This document shows positions 40,563 to 49,288 of a DNA stretch of 64,000 bases, in pieces. The notes beneath the pieces were generated by a model. That model searched no databases and was not told where the DNA came from. It saw nothing but the letters and a program-made list of their open reading frames with translations. Source of the DNA: Paracoccaceae bacterium (GTDB taxonomy: Bacteria; Pseudomonadota; Alphaproteobacteria; Rhodobacterales; Rhodobacteraceae); contig JALSJM010000016.1 in NCBI GenBank assembly GCA_026989355.1, positions 1 to 64,000 of the forward strand, written 5' to 3'. The number at the start of each line of letters is the position of its first letter. Positions within the stretch are counted from its first letter, which is position 1. A program made the translations under genes and the position numbers.

Positions 40563-41481
40563 GGGCTTCCTCCCGCCTGCGCTGGCGCATGGCAGCGAAG
40601 CTCTGAAGCGCCAGCAGGATGAAGGTGACATAAAGCAGGAAAAGCGACAGCGCCGAGCCGAAGGGCCAGTCATTTCCGCTCTTGAACTGGCGCTCGATCA
40701 CATTGGCGATCATGTCCACCTGGCCGCGCCCCAGAAGATCGGGGATCAGGAATGAGCCCAGCATCGGGATGAAGGTGATCACCATCGCCGTGTTGATCCC
40801 CCCCGATGAAAGCGGCAGCAGGATCTGGCGGAAGGTGCGCCACTGGCTGGCACCAAGATCGAGACTGGCTTCCAGATAGCTTCGGTCAAGCCGTTCCAGA
40901 GACGCATAGATCGGCAGCACCGCAAAGGGCAGGTAGACATAGATCAGCCCGATCATCACGCCTGCCGGTTCACCCAGGAACTTGACCGGTACGAAGCGTT
41001 CGCCCAGCAGCTGCAGATCGCCAAGGCCAAGCGCCGCCAGCGCCCCGTCGCCCATGCTCCACAGCCAGTGCAACAGATCGTTGAGCCGGCCACGGGTGCC
41101 CAGAATGTTCAGCAGCGCATAGGTACGGATCAGCAGGTTGGTCCAGAACGGCAGTATGATCACCAGCAGAAGCCAGGGTTTCCATTTCGGCTTCGCCGTG
41201 GCGATCACCATGGCGATCGGATAGGCGATCACGATGCAGATGGCCGTGGAAAGCACCGAAAGCCAGACCGAACGCCAGAACAGGCTGACGATCTCGGGCT
41301 CCAGCAGGCGTCTGTAGTTGTCGAGCGTCCAGGTAACGCGGATCTTCGTGATCGTCTCGTTTTCGCCGAAACTGTAAAGCCAGATGATGGCCAGCGGCAC
41401 GAAGAAGAACAGCACCAGCCACGCGAAGGAAGGCGTGAAAAACGCCAGAAACGCGCGGAAGTTCCTGCGATAGCTTTCCAT
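40555..41481 (-). CDS. polyamine ABC transporter permease (PotB/PotH-like)
   Basis: Inner-membrane permease of 308 residues with about six helices. The coupling loop SLDLGASQWRTFRQILLPLS is present. The N-terminal part has the long periplasmic insertion usual in PotB/PotH. The start is ATG 41481; a GTG at 41520 would add 13 residues. It follows the binding-protein gene after 58 bp. Confidence 0.9.
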   Translation of the reverse strand: MESYRRNFRAFLAFFTPSFAWLVLFFFVPLAIIWLYSFGENETITKIRVTWTLDNYRRLLEPEIVSLFWRSVWLSVLSTAICIVIAYPIAMVIATAKPKWKPWLLLVIILPFWTNLLIRTYALLNILGTRGRLNDLLHWLWSMGDGALAALGLGDLQLLGERFVPVKFLGEPAGVMIGLIYVYLPFAVLPIYASLERLDRSYLEASLDLGASQWRTFRQILLPLSSGGINTAMVITFIPMLGSFLIPDLLGRGQVDMIANVIERQFKSGNDWPFGSALSLFLLYVTFILLALQSFAAMRQRRREEARG

Positions 41482-41539
41482 GCCCCACCCGGCAAGAAAG
41501 GGAGGTGCCGCAGCCGGCACCCCCGCATGAACGAAAGGT

Positions 41540-42610
41540 TCAGCCGGCTGCCTTGATCCGCGTCCAGGCGGCGTCGATCTTCGACATCACCTCCTGCCCC
41601 GGATAAAGCGAGACCTCGCATTTCCGCAGCACGTCCTCGGACGGGAAGATCACCGGATTTTCGTTGTATTCCGGCCCCAGAAGGGCACGCGCGGCCTTGT
41701 TCGGCGTGGCGTAATAGACGTAATCGGCATTGGCCGCCGCCACTTCGGCATCAAGCAGGAAATTGATCATCTCGTGGGCGCCGTCGGGGTTGGGCGCGCC
41801 TTTCGGAATGGCAAGGTCGTCCTCCCACAGAAGGCCGCCTTCCTTTGGCACCACATAGGAAATGTCATCGTCTTCGTCCATCGCCTGCTGGATGTCGCCG
41901 TTCCACTCCTGGGCGAGATCCACCTCGCCCGCCAGCAGCAGATCCTGGCCGTTGTCGGGCGCAAAGGCCGTGATCCGCTCCTTCTGGGCAAGGATCATCT
42001 TCTCGGCCGCGGCGATATTCTCGTCCGACCAGTCGTTGATCGACTTGCCCATCAGCTTCAGCGCCATCTGGAAAACGGTCCCGGCTTCGCCCAGAAGCGC
42101 GATTCGCCCGGCATATTTGTCGGATGAGTAGAGATAGGCCCAGCTGTCAGGCACACCATCCACCGCCGATTTGCGATAGCCGATCCCCACCGTGCCCCAG
42201 AAATAGGGAATCGTGTATCTGCGCCCCGGATCATGGGCAGGATCAAGGAAAGCGGGATCGAGATTCTTCATGTTCGGCAGCCTTGCGTGATCAAGCGGCA
42301 TCAGCATGTCGGCCTCGATCATGCGCTCCACGTAATCATTGCTGGGAACGATCAGATCGTAGCCCGGGTTGCCGTTCCTGAGCTTGGCGAAAAGTTCGTC
42401 ATTGCTGGCGAACAGATCGTAATTCACCTCGATGCCGGTGGCCTTGGTGAAATCCTCCAGCGTGGTTTCCCCGATATAGGTATCCCAGTTGTAGAAATTC
42501 ACCGTGCCGCCCTTGGCACGCGCGCCCTTCGGCGTGGTGAAGACAAGCCCGGCAGCGGCGGCCCCCTGCAGAAGACGGCGGCGATTGATGGAAAGGCGGT
42601 TCTTGCGCAT
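41540..42610 (-). CDS. polyamine-binding periplasmic protein (PotD/PotF-like)
   Basis: Solute-binding protein of 356 residues. The N-terminal NRRRLLQGAAAAGL is a twin-arginine-type signal, unusual for PotF of E. coli but common in Alphaproteobacteria. The mature protein has VNFYNWDTYIGE and DLIVPSNDYVERM, typical of spermidine/putrescine binders. An AGGAGAG ribosome site precedes the ATG. The promoter region contains a 14-bp palindrome (42658-42671). Confidence 0.9.
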   Translation of the reverse strand: MRKNRLSINRRRLLQGAAAAGLVFTTPKGARAKGGTVNFYNWDTYIGETTLEDFTKATGIEVNYDLFASNDELFAKLRNGNPGYDLIVPSNDYVERMIEADMLMPLDHARLPNMKNLDPAFLDPAHDPGRRYTIPYFWGTVGIGYRKSAVDGVPDSWAYLYSSDKYAGRIALLGEAGTVFQMALKLMGKSINDWSDENIAAAEKMILAQKERITAFAPDNGQDLLLAGEVDLAQEWNGDIQQAMDEDDDISYVVPKEGGLLWEDDLAIPKGAPNPDGAHEMINFLLDAEVAAANADYVYYATPNKAARALLGPEYNENPVIFPSEDVLRKCEVSLYPGQEVMSKIDAAWTRIKAAG

Positions 42611-42657
42611 GGTTTTCTCTCTCCTGTCGGAATGGGCGCTCGCGTGTGGCGCGCTCT

Positions 42658-42671
42658 CGTGTTATAACACG
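42658..42671. promoter_or_regulatory. palindromic operator in the potD-like/gntR gap
   Basis: CGTGTTATAACACG is a perfect 14-bp palindrome, 54.5 bp (centre) upstream of the binding-protein ATG. On that strand TTGACG directly precedes it as a possible -35, so binding would block the promoter. It contains the same 12 bp as the site before the aminotransferase gene. It also lies upstream of gntR, allowing autoregulation. Confidence 0.8.
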
Positions 42672-42761
42672 TCAACGCTACAATGAGCATCCCGTTCACT
42701 CAAGAGAATCTTTGCCTGCCGATCAAGCCTGAAAAGGCCGCATCAGCCCCGGAATTTCGCC

Positions 42762-43442
42762 TTGCCCAGCCCAGAAAACAAGCCGAGCCCCCCCCGTTTC
42801 CGGCCCAGCACCATCGCCGACGACCTGCGCGCGCGCCTGCGTGGCTCGCTCTTTACCGGTGCCTACGAACCCGGCGCGGCCATCTCGATTCGCCGCATCG
42901 CCGCCGAATTCGGCGTCAGCGTGATTCCGGCCCGCGATGCCCTGCGCGCGCTGGTGGCCGAAGGCGTGCTGATCTTCCGCGACAGCCGCACCATCGCCGT
43001 GCCCGGGCTTGACCCCGCCCGCCTGGACGACATGCGTTTCCTGCGCCCTTCCATCGAAGGCGAACTGGCACGGCGCGCCTTCCCGGCCCTTGTTGTCGAA
43101 GGCGCCGAACGCCTTGGCGAAATCGACGCCGCCCTTGATGCCGCCATCGCCGCCAATGACCCCGCCGCCTATGTGCGCGGCAATCACGCCTTTCATTTCC
43201 ACATCTATCAGCGCGCCGCCTCTCCCGTCCTCCTTCACTTCACCGAAACCCTCTGGCTTCAGTATGCGCCCTCCATGCGCCTGGTCTGTCAGCTTTACGG
43301 CGCCAGCGAGATCAAGCACGATTTTCACCGCGCCGCGCTGACCGCCCTTGCCGGCCGCAGGCAGGAAGCCTTCGTCGAGGCGATCCGCAACGATATCCGC
43401 CAGGGCCTCGACTTCATCGCCAGCGCCGCCCTGCACGCATGA
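42762..43442 (+). CDS. GntR family transcriptional regulator (FadR/FCD type)
   Basis: Regulator of 226 residues. The N-terminal winged helix has ISIRRIAAEFGVSVIPARDA and EGVLIF; the C-terminal all-helical FCD-like domain contains HAFHFHIY, with metal- or ligand-binding histidines. It is divergent from the polyamine transporter operon and is the obvious candidate for the GTGTTATAACAC operator. No ATG is in frame near the N-terminus: TTG 42762, with GGAA 8 bp upstream, is the best start, so the start is uncertain. Polyamines or their catabolites are the likely ligands. Confidence 0.85.
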   Translation: MPSPENKPSPPRFRPSTIADDLRARLRGSLFTGAYEPGAAISIRRIAAEFGVSVIPARDALRALVAEGVLIFRDSRTIAVPGLDPARLDDMRFLRPSIEGELARRAFPALVVEGAERLGEIDAALDAAIAANDPAAYVRGNHAFHFHIYQRAASPVLLHFTETLWLQYAPSMRLVCQLYGASEIKHDFHRAALTALAGRRQEAFVEAIRNDIRQGLDFIASAALHA

Positions 43443-43480
43443 TCCTGCCGCCTTTCATCCCGGCCGGAATGCTTCCGGGG

Positions 43481-43502
43481 GGCGGGGGCAGGCAGCCCCG
43501 CC
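43481..43502. terminator. bidirectional hairpin between gntR and the nir cluster end
   Basis: GGCGGGG (43481-43487) pairs with CCCCGCC (43496-43502) around an 8-base loop, in the convergent gap. It could end both transcripts, although T-runs are lacking. Confidence 0.45.
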
Positions 43503-43503
43503 T

Positions 43504-43749
43504 TCAGCGCTGCCGCCCCTCGGCCTCGTCGATCAGCCCGCGCACCCAGCGGGCCGCCCGGATGGCGGCGGGAATGCCCAGCACGATCCCGCCGATCACG
43601 CTCTCGGCTGGCGCAAGCGCCCGCAACCCGACGGCCTGGATCATCAGCCCGATCAGGAAAAGATTGATTGCCACCGCCCCCGCGGCAAAGGGATAGAGCA
43701 GCAGCGCCAGCTTCCACAACGGCCGGGGCCTGTCAGGATCATCAGCCAT
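43504..43749 (-). CDS. small membrane protein at the end of the nir operon
   Basis: Protein of 81 residues with an N-terminal acidic/proline start, two predicted TM helices (about 15-36 and 48-65) and a charged C-terminus (ARWVRGLIDEAEGRQR). GGGAG lies 8 bp before the ATG, and the start overlaps the end of the cbiX-like gene by 8 bp, so it is part of the operon. It is not recognised as a known Nir protein; a role in heme d1 maturation or nitrite reductase function is only guilt by association. Confidence 0.6.
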   Translation of the reverse strand: MADDPDRPRPLWKLALLLYPFAAGAVAINLFLIGLMIQAVGLRALAPAESVIGGIVLGIPAAIRAARWVRGLIDEAEGRQR

Positions 43750-44479
43750 CGGCAATCTCCCGACCGATCAGGGGTGCACGGACCAACGCCCCCGCGATCA
43801 GTTTCGGCACCGCCGGGTGCAGACCGATCGCCGGCAGGATCTCACCCGCAAAACCGCCCTCGCGCAACAATTCCGGCACGTCTTCGCGCACATGTTCGCC
43901 CGCCGCCGCGAACAGCGGCAGGCAGAGCGCCGGCCTCTGCACCGCACGGGCCGCATCGGGCAGGAACGGCGCCTCTTCCACGAAGCCCAGATGCACGGCA
44001 CGAAATCCCGAATGCGCCGTCACGTGATCGGCGATCCGGTGCGCGGCACGGGCGGCCCTGCCATTGTTGCGGGCCCCATGCGCAGCCAGCAGAAGATCGC
44101 AGGCACCGGGCGCAAGGCCCCGTTCCCGCGCGGCCTCCTGCGCCGCGTCGGCCGCGAGTTCCCACAGCGCCGGATCACAGCCCATCGGCGGCAGGATCCG
44201 GGCATCCCCGGCATCGGCCCCCACCACAGTCATGCGTTCGGGCAGGTTGATCTGCGTGAACCAGCCATCGGCCATGAACAGGGGATAGATCAGCGCCTCC
44301 GGCGGCGCACCGCCAAGCGCCTCTTCCAGCGCTCCGGGCGCGGCCAGAGTGGCCGAACGCACGCTCCAGCCGGGCGGCAGATGCGCCGCCACCCTTCCGG
44401 CCAGCGCAGCCAGCGCGGCTTCGGCGGGGGCCGGATCGGAAGGCTGTCCGTGGGCCACGATGACCGCATGTTCCCTCAC
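43742..44479 (-). CDS. CbiX/SirB-like sirohydrochlorin chelatase
   Basis: Protein of 245 residues with two CbiX-like halves: the first has VIVAHGQPSD and LIYPLFMADGWF, the second LLLAAHGARNN and LCLPLFAAAGEHVREDVPE. The histidines in AHG and GEH are the metal-binding type of class II chelatases. In this operon it probably inserts iron into sirohydrochlorin to make siroheme, the precursor of heme d1. GTG start at 44479. It follows nirN after 12 bp. Confidence 0.8.
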   Translation of the reverse strand: MREHAVIVAHGQPSDPAPAEAALAALAGRVAAHLPPGWSVRSATLAAPGALEEALGGAPPEALIYPLFMADGWFTQINLPERMTVVGADAGDARILPPMGCDPALWELAADAAQEAARERGLAPGACDLLLAAHGARNNGRAARAAHRIADHVTAHSGFRAVHLGFVEEAPFLPDAARAVQRPALCLPLFAAAGEHVREDVPELLREGGFAGEILPAIGLHPAVPKLIAGALVRAPLIGREIADG

Positions 44480-44491
44480 CGCCGCCGCCCC

Positions 44492-46096
44492 CTAATGGCT
44501 GGTGCCTTCCGAAAAGGTGATCTTGTTCCACACATTGTATTTCCCCGAGGGCCTGCGCATGGGCAGGCGCTTCACCTCTTCAAGCGTCTGCGCATCATAG
44601 ACGATCACCGCGCCTTCGTCTTCCCAAAGGGAGGTCAGGGCATGGCGCCCGTCGCGGGTGAATTCCACATGCGCAAAGGTGGCGCCGGGCACCGGGCGCA
44701 GGGTTTTCACGATTTCCAGGCTCTGCTTGTCGATCACATGGATCGCATCGCGGTTCGGACCGAAAAACACATCGGCCCAGAAATACGGGGTATTTTCATG
44801 GCTGCGCAAGAAGAATCCGGGGCCGGCGGTCTCGATCACGTCGGTCACCTGCCAGGTGGTGGTGTCGATCACCGAGATCTTCCCTTCTTTCAGATGCGGC
44901 GTGGCCATTACCCGTCTGCCATCCCGCATCCAGGAGATCCCCGAACCCAGGTGCGGCATGCCCGCAAGCGGCAGGCGCGCCACCTCGCGCCCCACGTTGA
45001 GGTTGATCACCACGCCCTCTTCGCTTTCGCGTGCGGCACCGATCAGGAAGCGGTGGCCGGGGGTGAAGAAGAAATCGTCAAGCGGGCCGTCGATCAGGAT
45101 GCGACGGCGGGCAAACAGCCCCTTCTGCGCCGCCAGCGCTTCTTTCATGCCTTTCTCGCTGGAATGCACGAAACCGTCGTGAAACGGGCCGGCGCCCGGA
45201 TCGGTGGCGATCTCCCAGATCTCGGGGGCATCCTTCAGCGCCAGGATGAAACTTTTGCGCGCCGGTGCCTGATAGACGGCCGATACCCGGCTTTCCGTGC
45301 CATCGCGCGCCACCACGGGGATCACCCGCACCACCGAAAGATCGGCGGCGACAAGGATGGTCAGCGTCATCGGCAGGTAATTGGCCACCGCCAGATAGCG
45401 GCCGTCATGGCTGATGGCGATGTTGCGGCTGTTGAGCCCGGCACGAATGCGCCCCACCTCCCGGCGCGTCCAGATATCGTATTTCTGCACCCAGCCATCG
45501 CGCGACATGATGAAGACGAAACGCCCGTCGGGCGTGAACTTCGGCCCTCCGTGCACGGCAAAGGGCGTGGGGAAGCGATCCAGCACGCGGAAGGTATCGC
45601 CGTCAAGCACACTCACGTGATGGTCACCGGTTTCCACCACCAGCGTAACGTTCATCGGATCGTATGTGAATCCGGGTGCCGCAATGGGGGTGTAATCGGG
45701 GTTCATCCGCCGCGTTGCGGCAATCTCATCCACGCCCCATTCGGGAATTTCGGCCAGGGGCGTTTTCACGTAATCGGCCAGAGCGGCGATTTCGCCGGCA
45801 TCCAGAACATCCCCGTAGCCCGGCATCTGGGTGGCAGGGCGGCCATCGCGGATCACCGCCGCCACCTTCGGTCCGCGCATCCTGCGCAGGGTCTGCGGAA
45901 TCAGCGCCGGACCGCTGCCCCCAAGCCGGCTTTCACCATGGCAGGCGGCGCAGTATTGCCCGTAAAGCCCGGAAGCATCGGGCGCGGCCAGAGCCACGGG
46001 CGCCAGCAGCACAAGCACGGATGCCAGCCACCCCGCCCCCGATCCCGCGACTTTTCCCGGGATGCGCTCAATTTGCGAAATCATGTGCCGGATCAT
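44492..46096 (-). CDS. nirN: cytochrome NirN (dihydro-heme d1 dehydrogenase)
   Basis: Periplasmic protein of 534 residues. A signal peptide (about 1-38) precedes a cytochrome c domain with CAACH (Cys49, Cys52, His53) and an eight-bladed beta-propeller resembling the d1 domain of NirS in its C-terminal three-quarters. NirN oxidises dihydro-heme d1 to heme d1 in the last maturation step. The start at 46096 has AGGGGGAAG upstream; ATG 46084 is an alternative. It overlaps nirJ by 29 bp. Confidence 0.9.
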   Translation of the reverse strand: MIRHMISQIERIPGKVAGSGAGWLASVLVLLAPVALAAPDASGLYGQYCAACHGESRLGGSGPALIPQTLRRMRGPKVAAVIRDGRPATQMPGYGDVLDAGEIAALADYVKTPLAEIPEWGVDEIAATRRMNPDYTPIAAPGFTYDPMNVTLVVETGDHHVSVLDGDTFRVLDRFPTPFAVHGGPKFTPDGRFVFIMSRDGWVQKYDIWTRREVGRIRAGLNSRNIAISHDGRYLAVANYLPMTLTILVAADLSVVRVIPVVARDGTESRVSAVYQAPARKSFILALKDAPEIWEIATDPGAGPFHDGFVHSSEKGMKEALAAQKGLFARRRILIDGPLDDFFFTPGHRFLIGAARESEEGVVINLNVGREVARLPLAGMPHLGSGISWMRDGRRVMATPHLKEGKISVIDTTTWQVTDVIETAGPGFFLRSHENTPYFWADVFFGPNRDAIHVIDKQSLEIVKTLRPVPGATFAHVEFTRDGRHALTSLWEDEGAVIVYDAQTLEEVKRLPMRRPSGKYNVWNKITFSEGTSH

Positions 46097-47291
46097 GGCT
46101 CTTCCCCCTGAATGGAGTCACCTGGAGACGCCCGGCATCACCGCCGGCCACGCCGATTTCCGCTTCGTTCAGATAACAGGCCGGATCCTCGGCCCAGGGA
46201 TCGCCCGTCAGTTGCAGCGCCCGGATGCGGGTATTGCCGCCGCAGACATCCCCATAGGCGCAGGCCCCGCAGCGCCCCTTCAGCGGACGCGGGCGCTGGC
46301 GCAGGGTGGCAAGCATCGGATCGTCGCCTTCCCAGAGGGCCGAGAAGGGTTTTTCCTTCACATTGCCGATGGTGTAATCCGACCAGTAGGTATCGGGATG
46401 CACGCGCCCCAGCGTATCGATATTGGCCACGCCAATTCCCGACGAATTCCCGCCCCAGGCCGCCAGATGCGCCCGCAGGTTGGCCACAAGCCCGGGGGCG
46501 AAGCGTGCCTCGGCCCAGCGCAGGAAAAAGACGGCATCGGCATCGTTGTTTCCGGTCACGATCTCGGGGCCGCCATGGCCCCTTGCGGTTTTCCATGCCG
46601 CCTCGATCAGCAGGTCAACCGCGGCGCGGGTATGGCTGCGGTCGGTATCGTCAAGCCGGTGCTTGTCGCCCCGTCCGGCATAGACAAGGTGGGAAAGATA
46701 GAACTTGTCCACCCCCTCGTCGCGGCAGAGTTCCAGAAGCTGCGGAAGTTCGGCGCTGTTGTCCCTGGTCAGGGTAAAGCGCAGCCCCACCCGGATGCCG
46801 CGCACCTTGCATGCCCGCACCCCGCGAAGCGCTGCCGCGAACGCACCTTCCATGCCGCGAAACCGGTCATTGGTGGCGCCGATACCGTCGATCGAGATGC
46901 CCACGTAATCAAATCCGGTTTTCGCAATGAGATCAGCAGTTTCGCCTTCTATCTTCGTGCCGTTCGTGGAAAGGGCCAGATAGCGCACGCCCTGCCGCGC
47001 GGCTCTGGCAATCCCGAAGAAATCGGAACGTTCGAGCGGTTCGCCCCCCGAAAGGATCAGCGCGGGAATGCCGAAGCGGGCAAGATCATCCACCACGGCC
47101 ATGGCCTGAGCGCGGGTCAGTTCGCCCGGAAAATGCGTGTTGGCCGAAACCGTGTAGCAGTGGCGGCAGCGCAGGTTGCAGGTGCGGGTGAGGTTCCAGA
47201 TCACCACCGGGCGCACCACCCCCCCGGCACGGCGGAAGCGCGGGGGCGTGGGCCGCACCAGCTGGTTCATGCAGTCAGACAGCCGAAACAT
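46068..47291 (-). CDS. nirJ: radical SAM heme d1 biosynthesis protein NirJ
   Basis: Radical SAM enzyme of 407 residues. The cluster-binding CNLRCRHC has Cys38, Cys42 and Cys45. The TIM-barrel part has LILSGGEPL, and the C-terminal [13 protein letters not shown] plus a later Cys form an auxiliary-cluster (SPASM-like) site. It removes the two propionate side chains from didecarboxysiroheme and replaces them with oxo groups. The ATG at 47291 has AGGGA upstream; nirH overlaps by 17 bp. Confidence 0.95.
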   Translation of the reverse strand: MFRLSDCMNQLVRPTPPRFRRAGGVVRPVVIWNLTRTCNLRCRHCYTVSANTHFPGELTRAQAMAVVDDLARFGIPALILSGGEPLERSDFFGIARAARQGVRYLALSTNGTKIEGETADLIAKTGFDYVGISIDGIGATNDRFRGMEGAFAAALRGVRACKVRGIRVGLRFTLTRDNSAELPQLLELCRDEGVDKFYLSHLVYAGRGDKHRLDDTDRSHTRAAVDLLIEAAWKTARGHGGPEIVTGNNDADAVFFLRWAEARFAPGLVANLRAHLAAWGGNSSGIGVANIDTLGRVHPDTYWSDYTIGNVKEKPFSALWEGDDPMLATLRQRPRPLKGRCGACAYGDVCGGNTRIRALQLTGDPWAEDPACYLNEAEIGVAGGDAGRLQVTPFRGKSHDPAHDFAN

Positions 47292-47811
47292 CGCTTTTCC
47301 CTTTCGCAGGTCGAACCGGCGCAGCTGCGCCAAGACGCAGGCCGGTCTTCTTCAGGATGCGGGTGGAATAGAGCACATCGTCGCGCTTCAGCGCCCCGCC
47401 CAGAAGCATCCGGATCCGGGTGCGTTTTCCTTCCACCTCTTCGCGGGTGGCGCCATGCACCATGGCAAACAGGTTGTAGGGCCAGACGGGCAGCGCACGC
47501 GGGCGCAGATAGCAATGGCTGACGAAATCAAGCGCCCCCACCCGTGCGCCAAGGCGTTCGGCGGCAGCGTCGTCCACATCCCATACCGTCATGCCGTTGG
47601 CACGCAGGCCAAGCGCATAGTGGTTGGGCGCAATCGCGATGCGCCGGATGATCCCGCGCGCCAGCATGGCCTGCAGACGCGCGATCACTTCGGCTTCGTC
47701 AAGGCCGAGATCGGCGGCCACCGCCGCATAGGGTGCCGGCACCAGCGGCAGCCCCCCCTGGGTGGCCGCGATGATACGGCGATCGTCCTGATCGATCATG
47801 GTGCCCGTCAT
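47275..47811 (-). CDS. nirH: siroheme decarboxylase subunit NirH
   Basis: AsnC/Lrp-like protein of 178 residues with an N-terminal HTH ([22 protein letters not shown]) and a RAM-like ligand domain. The C-terminal [16 protein letters not shown] and LKKTGLRL segments are typical of NirH. With NirD-L and NirG it decarboxylates siroheme; the HTH is thought not to bind DNA. The ATG at 47811 overlaps the nirG stop as ATGA. Confidence 0.88.
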   Translation of the reverse strand: MTGTMIDQDDRRIIAATQGGLPLVPAPYAAVAADLGLDEAEVIARLQAMLARGIIRRIAIAPNHYALGLRANGMTVWDVDDAAAERLGARVGALDFVSHCYLRPRALPVWPYNLFAMVHGATREEVEGKRTRIRMLLGGALKRDDVLYSTRILKKTGLRLGAAAPVRPAKGKSDVSAV

Positions 47812-48272
47812 GCCGCCACCCTGAAGCCGATGTAGAATTCCCTGAGCTTGGGAAAGCGCAACACGACAAGGCCTGTCTGCGCCTCGATCGCATCGGCTGT
47901 CGTGGTGATTCCCGCCGCGGTTTCGGTTGCCAGAACGAACCACATGTCGAGCCGGTGATCGCGCGCGTAGTTATGTGCAACCTCGGGAAAGGCGTTGACC
48001 TGTTCCGCCACTTCTTCGAAACGTTCCGGCGGCACCTCCATTGCACAAAGACAGAAAGCTCCGCCCATGGCCGCCGCGTCATAGAAGGGGCCGAAGCGGG
48101 TGATCAGCCGGGCCGCTTGCATCCGTTCGAGCCGGCGGATCAGATCGGATTCGGAGATCCCCAGTGCCTTCGCCGCAGCCGCGAAGGGGCGATGCACAAG
48201 GGGGAAACCCTCCTGCAGCGCGTTCAGAATGGCACGATCGGTGGAATCCGGACCGCAAGCTGTCTGTTTCAT
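47808..48272 (-). CDS. nirG: siroheme decarboxylase subunit NirG
   Basis: AsnC/Lrp-like protein of 154 residues with HTH LGISESDLIRRLERMQAARLITRFGPF and a C-terminal domain with HNYARDHRLDMWFVLATE. It resembles the NirG/NirD group and is one of four related modules encoded in a row here. The start is ATG 48272; a longer upstream frame is not family-like. Its stop and start overlap the flanking genes. Confidence 0.87.
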   Translation of the reverse strand: MKQTACGPDSTDRAILNALQEGFPLVHRPFAAAAKALGISESDLIRRLERMQAARLITRFGPFYDAAAMGGAFCLCAMEVPPERFEEVAEQVNAFPEVAHNYARDHRLDMWFVLATETAAGITTTADAIEAQTGLVVLRFPKLREFYIGFRVAA

Positions 48273-49273
48273 GGCATCCTCTCCTTCAGGGGCTTGATCA
48301 GAGCCCCCGTCTGCTTGAAGCAACGGATCGAGAACAGGACCGCATGATCGGCATCCGCCAGTTCGGGAATCCGCGCCCGGACCTCTTCCAGAACCGCCAG
48401 TGCCTCGGCGCGCGAACGGCCGTGGATCATGTTGTAAAGGCGATAGGGCCATACGCCCTGCACCGGCCGGCGTTCATAGCACAGCGTAACGCCGGGCACG
48501 GCGGCAAGACGCGGCCCCACCGCACCCACCGCCTCGGGGGCAATATCCCACACCACCATGGCATTCGAACGCCAGCCCAGTGCCCGATGGCGCACGATCA
48601 CCCCGAGACGCGCGATCACACCCTGATCAAGCAGCGCCCCGATACGCACGATCACCCCTGTCTCTTCGCGCCCCAGCCGGCGGGCAAGCGCCTTGTAGGG
48701 CCGCGTTACCGGCTCAAGCCCCGAGGAAAGCGCCTGCAGGATGGCGCGATCGCCCGGGCACAGCTGCACCCTCCCGGCCCGGTGCTGCCGGCATCGCACC
48801 CCCTGCCCTGCCGGCCCGCCCGACAGGCGAAACCCGAGATCGATGTTGAAGGGCCGCACCAGCGGCAGATCCAGCACCCCAAGCCCGGTTTCATGTCTTA
48901 TCCGCCCAAGCGTTTCCTCCACATGCGCACGATCCGGCCCGGTGGCCACGAACCACAGGTTCCAGCGGCCTTCGCGCAGATAGGAATGGTTGACCCCCTG
49001 CCCGCGGCTGACCCTTGCTGCCACCGATTCGATGCGTGCATCCGGCACGGCCATCGCCGCCAGCGTGCTGGCAGAAACGACATTGGGAACGATCGTGCCG
49101 CCGATGCGGCTGATCATGCCGCGCCCGATCAGCCCCTTCAGTCGGCTCAGAACCTCGTTTTCCTCGATCCCCAGGGCCTCGCCGACCACCGCGAAGGGAT
49201 AGGAGCAGAGCGGAAAGTCGCGCTGCCATTCGTCAAGAAGCCGGCGATCCGTTTCATCCAGTGCGCGCTGCAT
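48269..49273 (-). CDS. nirDL: fused siroheme decarboxylase NirD-NirL
   Basis: Protein of 334 residues made of two AsnC/Lrp-like modules in one chain: NirD-like at 1-152 (HSYLREGRWNLWFVATGPD) and NirL-like at about 172-334 (CYERRPVQGVWPYRLYNMIHG). The fusion is as in Paracoccus, whereas in Pseudomonas the two are separate genes. It acts with NirG and NirH to form 12,18-didecarboxysiroheme. No missing segment is evident. It overlaps nirG by 4 bp. Confidence 0.9.
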   Translation of the reverse strand: MQRALDETDRRLLDEWQRDFPLCSYPFAVVGEALGIEENEVLSRLKGLIGRGMISRIGGTIVPNVVSASTLAAMAVPDARIESVAARVSRGQGVNHSYLREGRWNLWFVATGPDRAHVEETLGRIRHETGLGVLDLPLVRPFNIDLGFRLSGGPAGQGVRCRQHRAGRVQLCPGDRAILQALSSGLEPVTRPYKALARRLGREETGVIVRIGALLDQGVIARLGVIVRHRALGWRSNAMVVWDIAPEAVGAVGPRLAAVPGVTLCYERRPVQGVWPYRLYNMIHGRSRAEALAVLEEVRARIPELADADHAVLFSIRCFKQTGALIKPLKERMP

Positions 49274-49288
49274 CCTGCCGCTCCCTTC

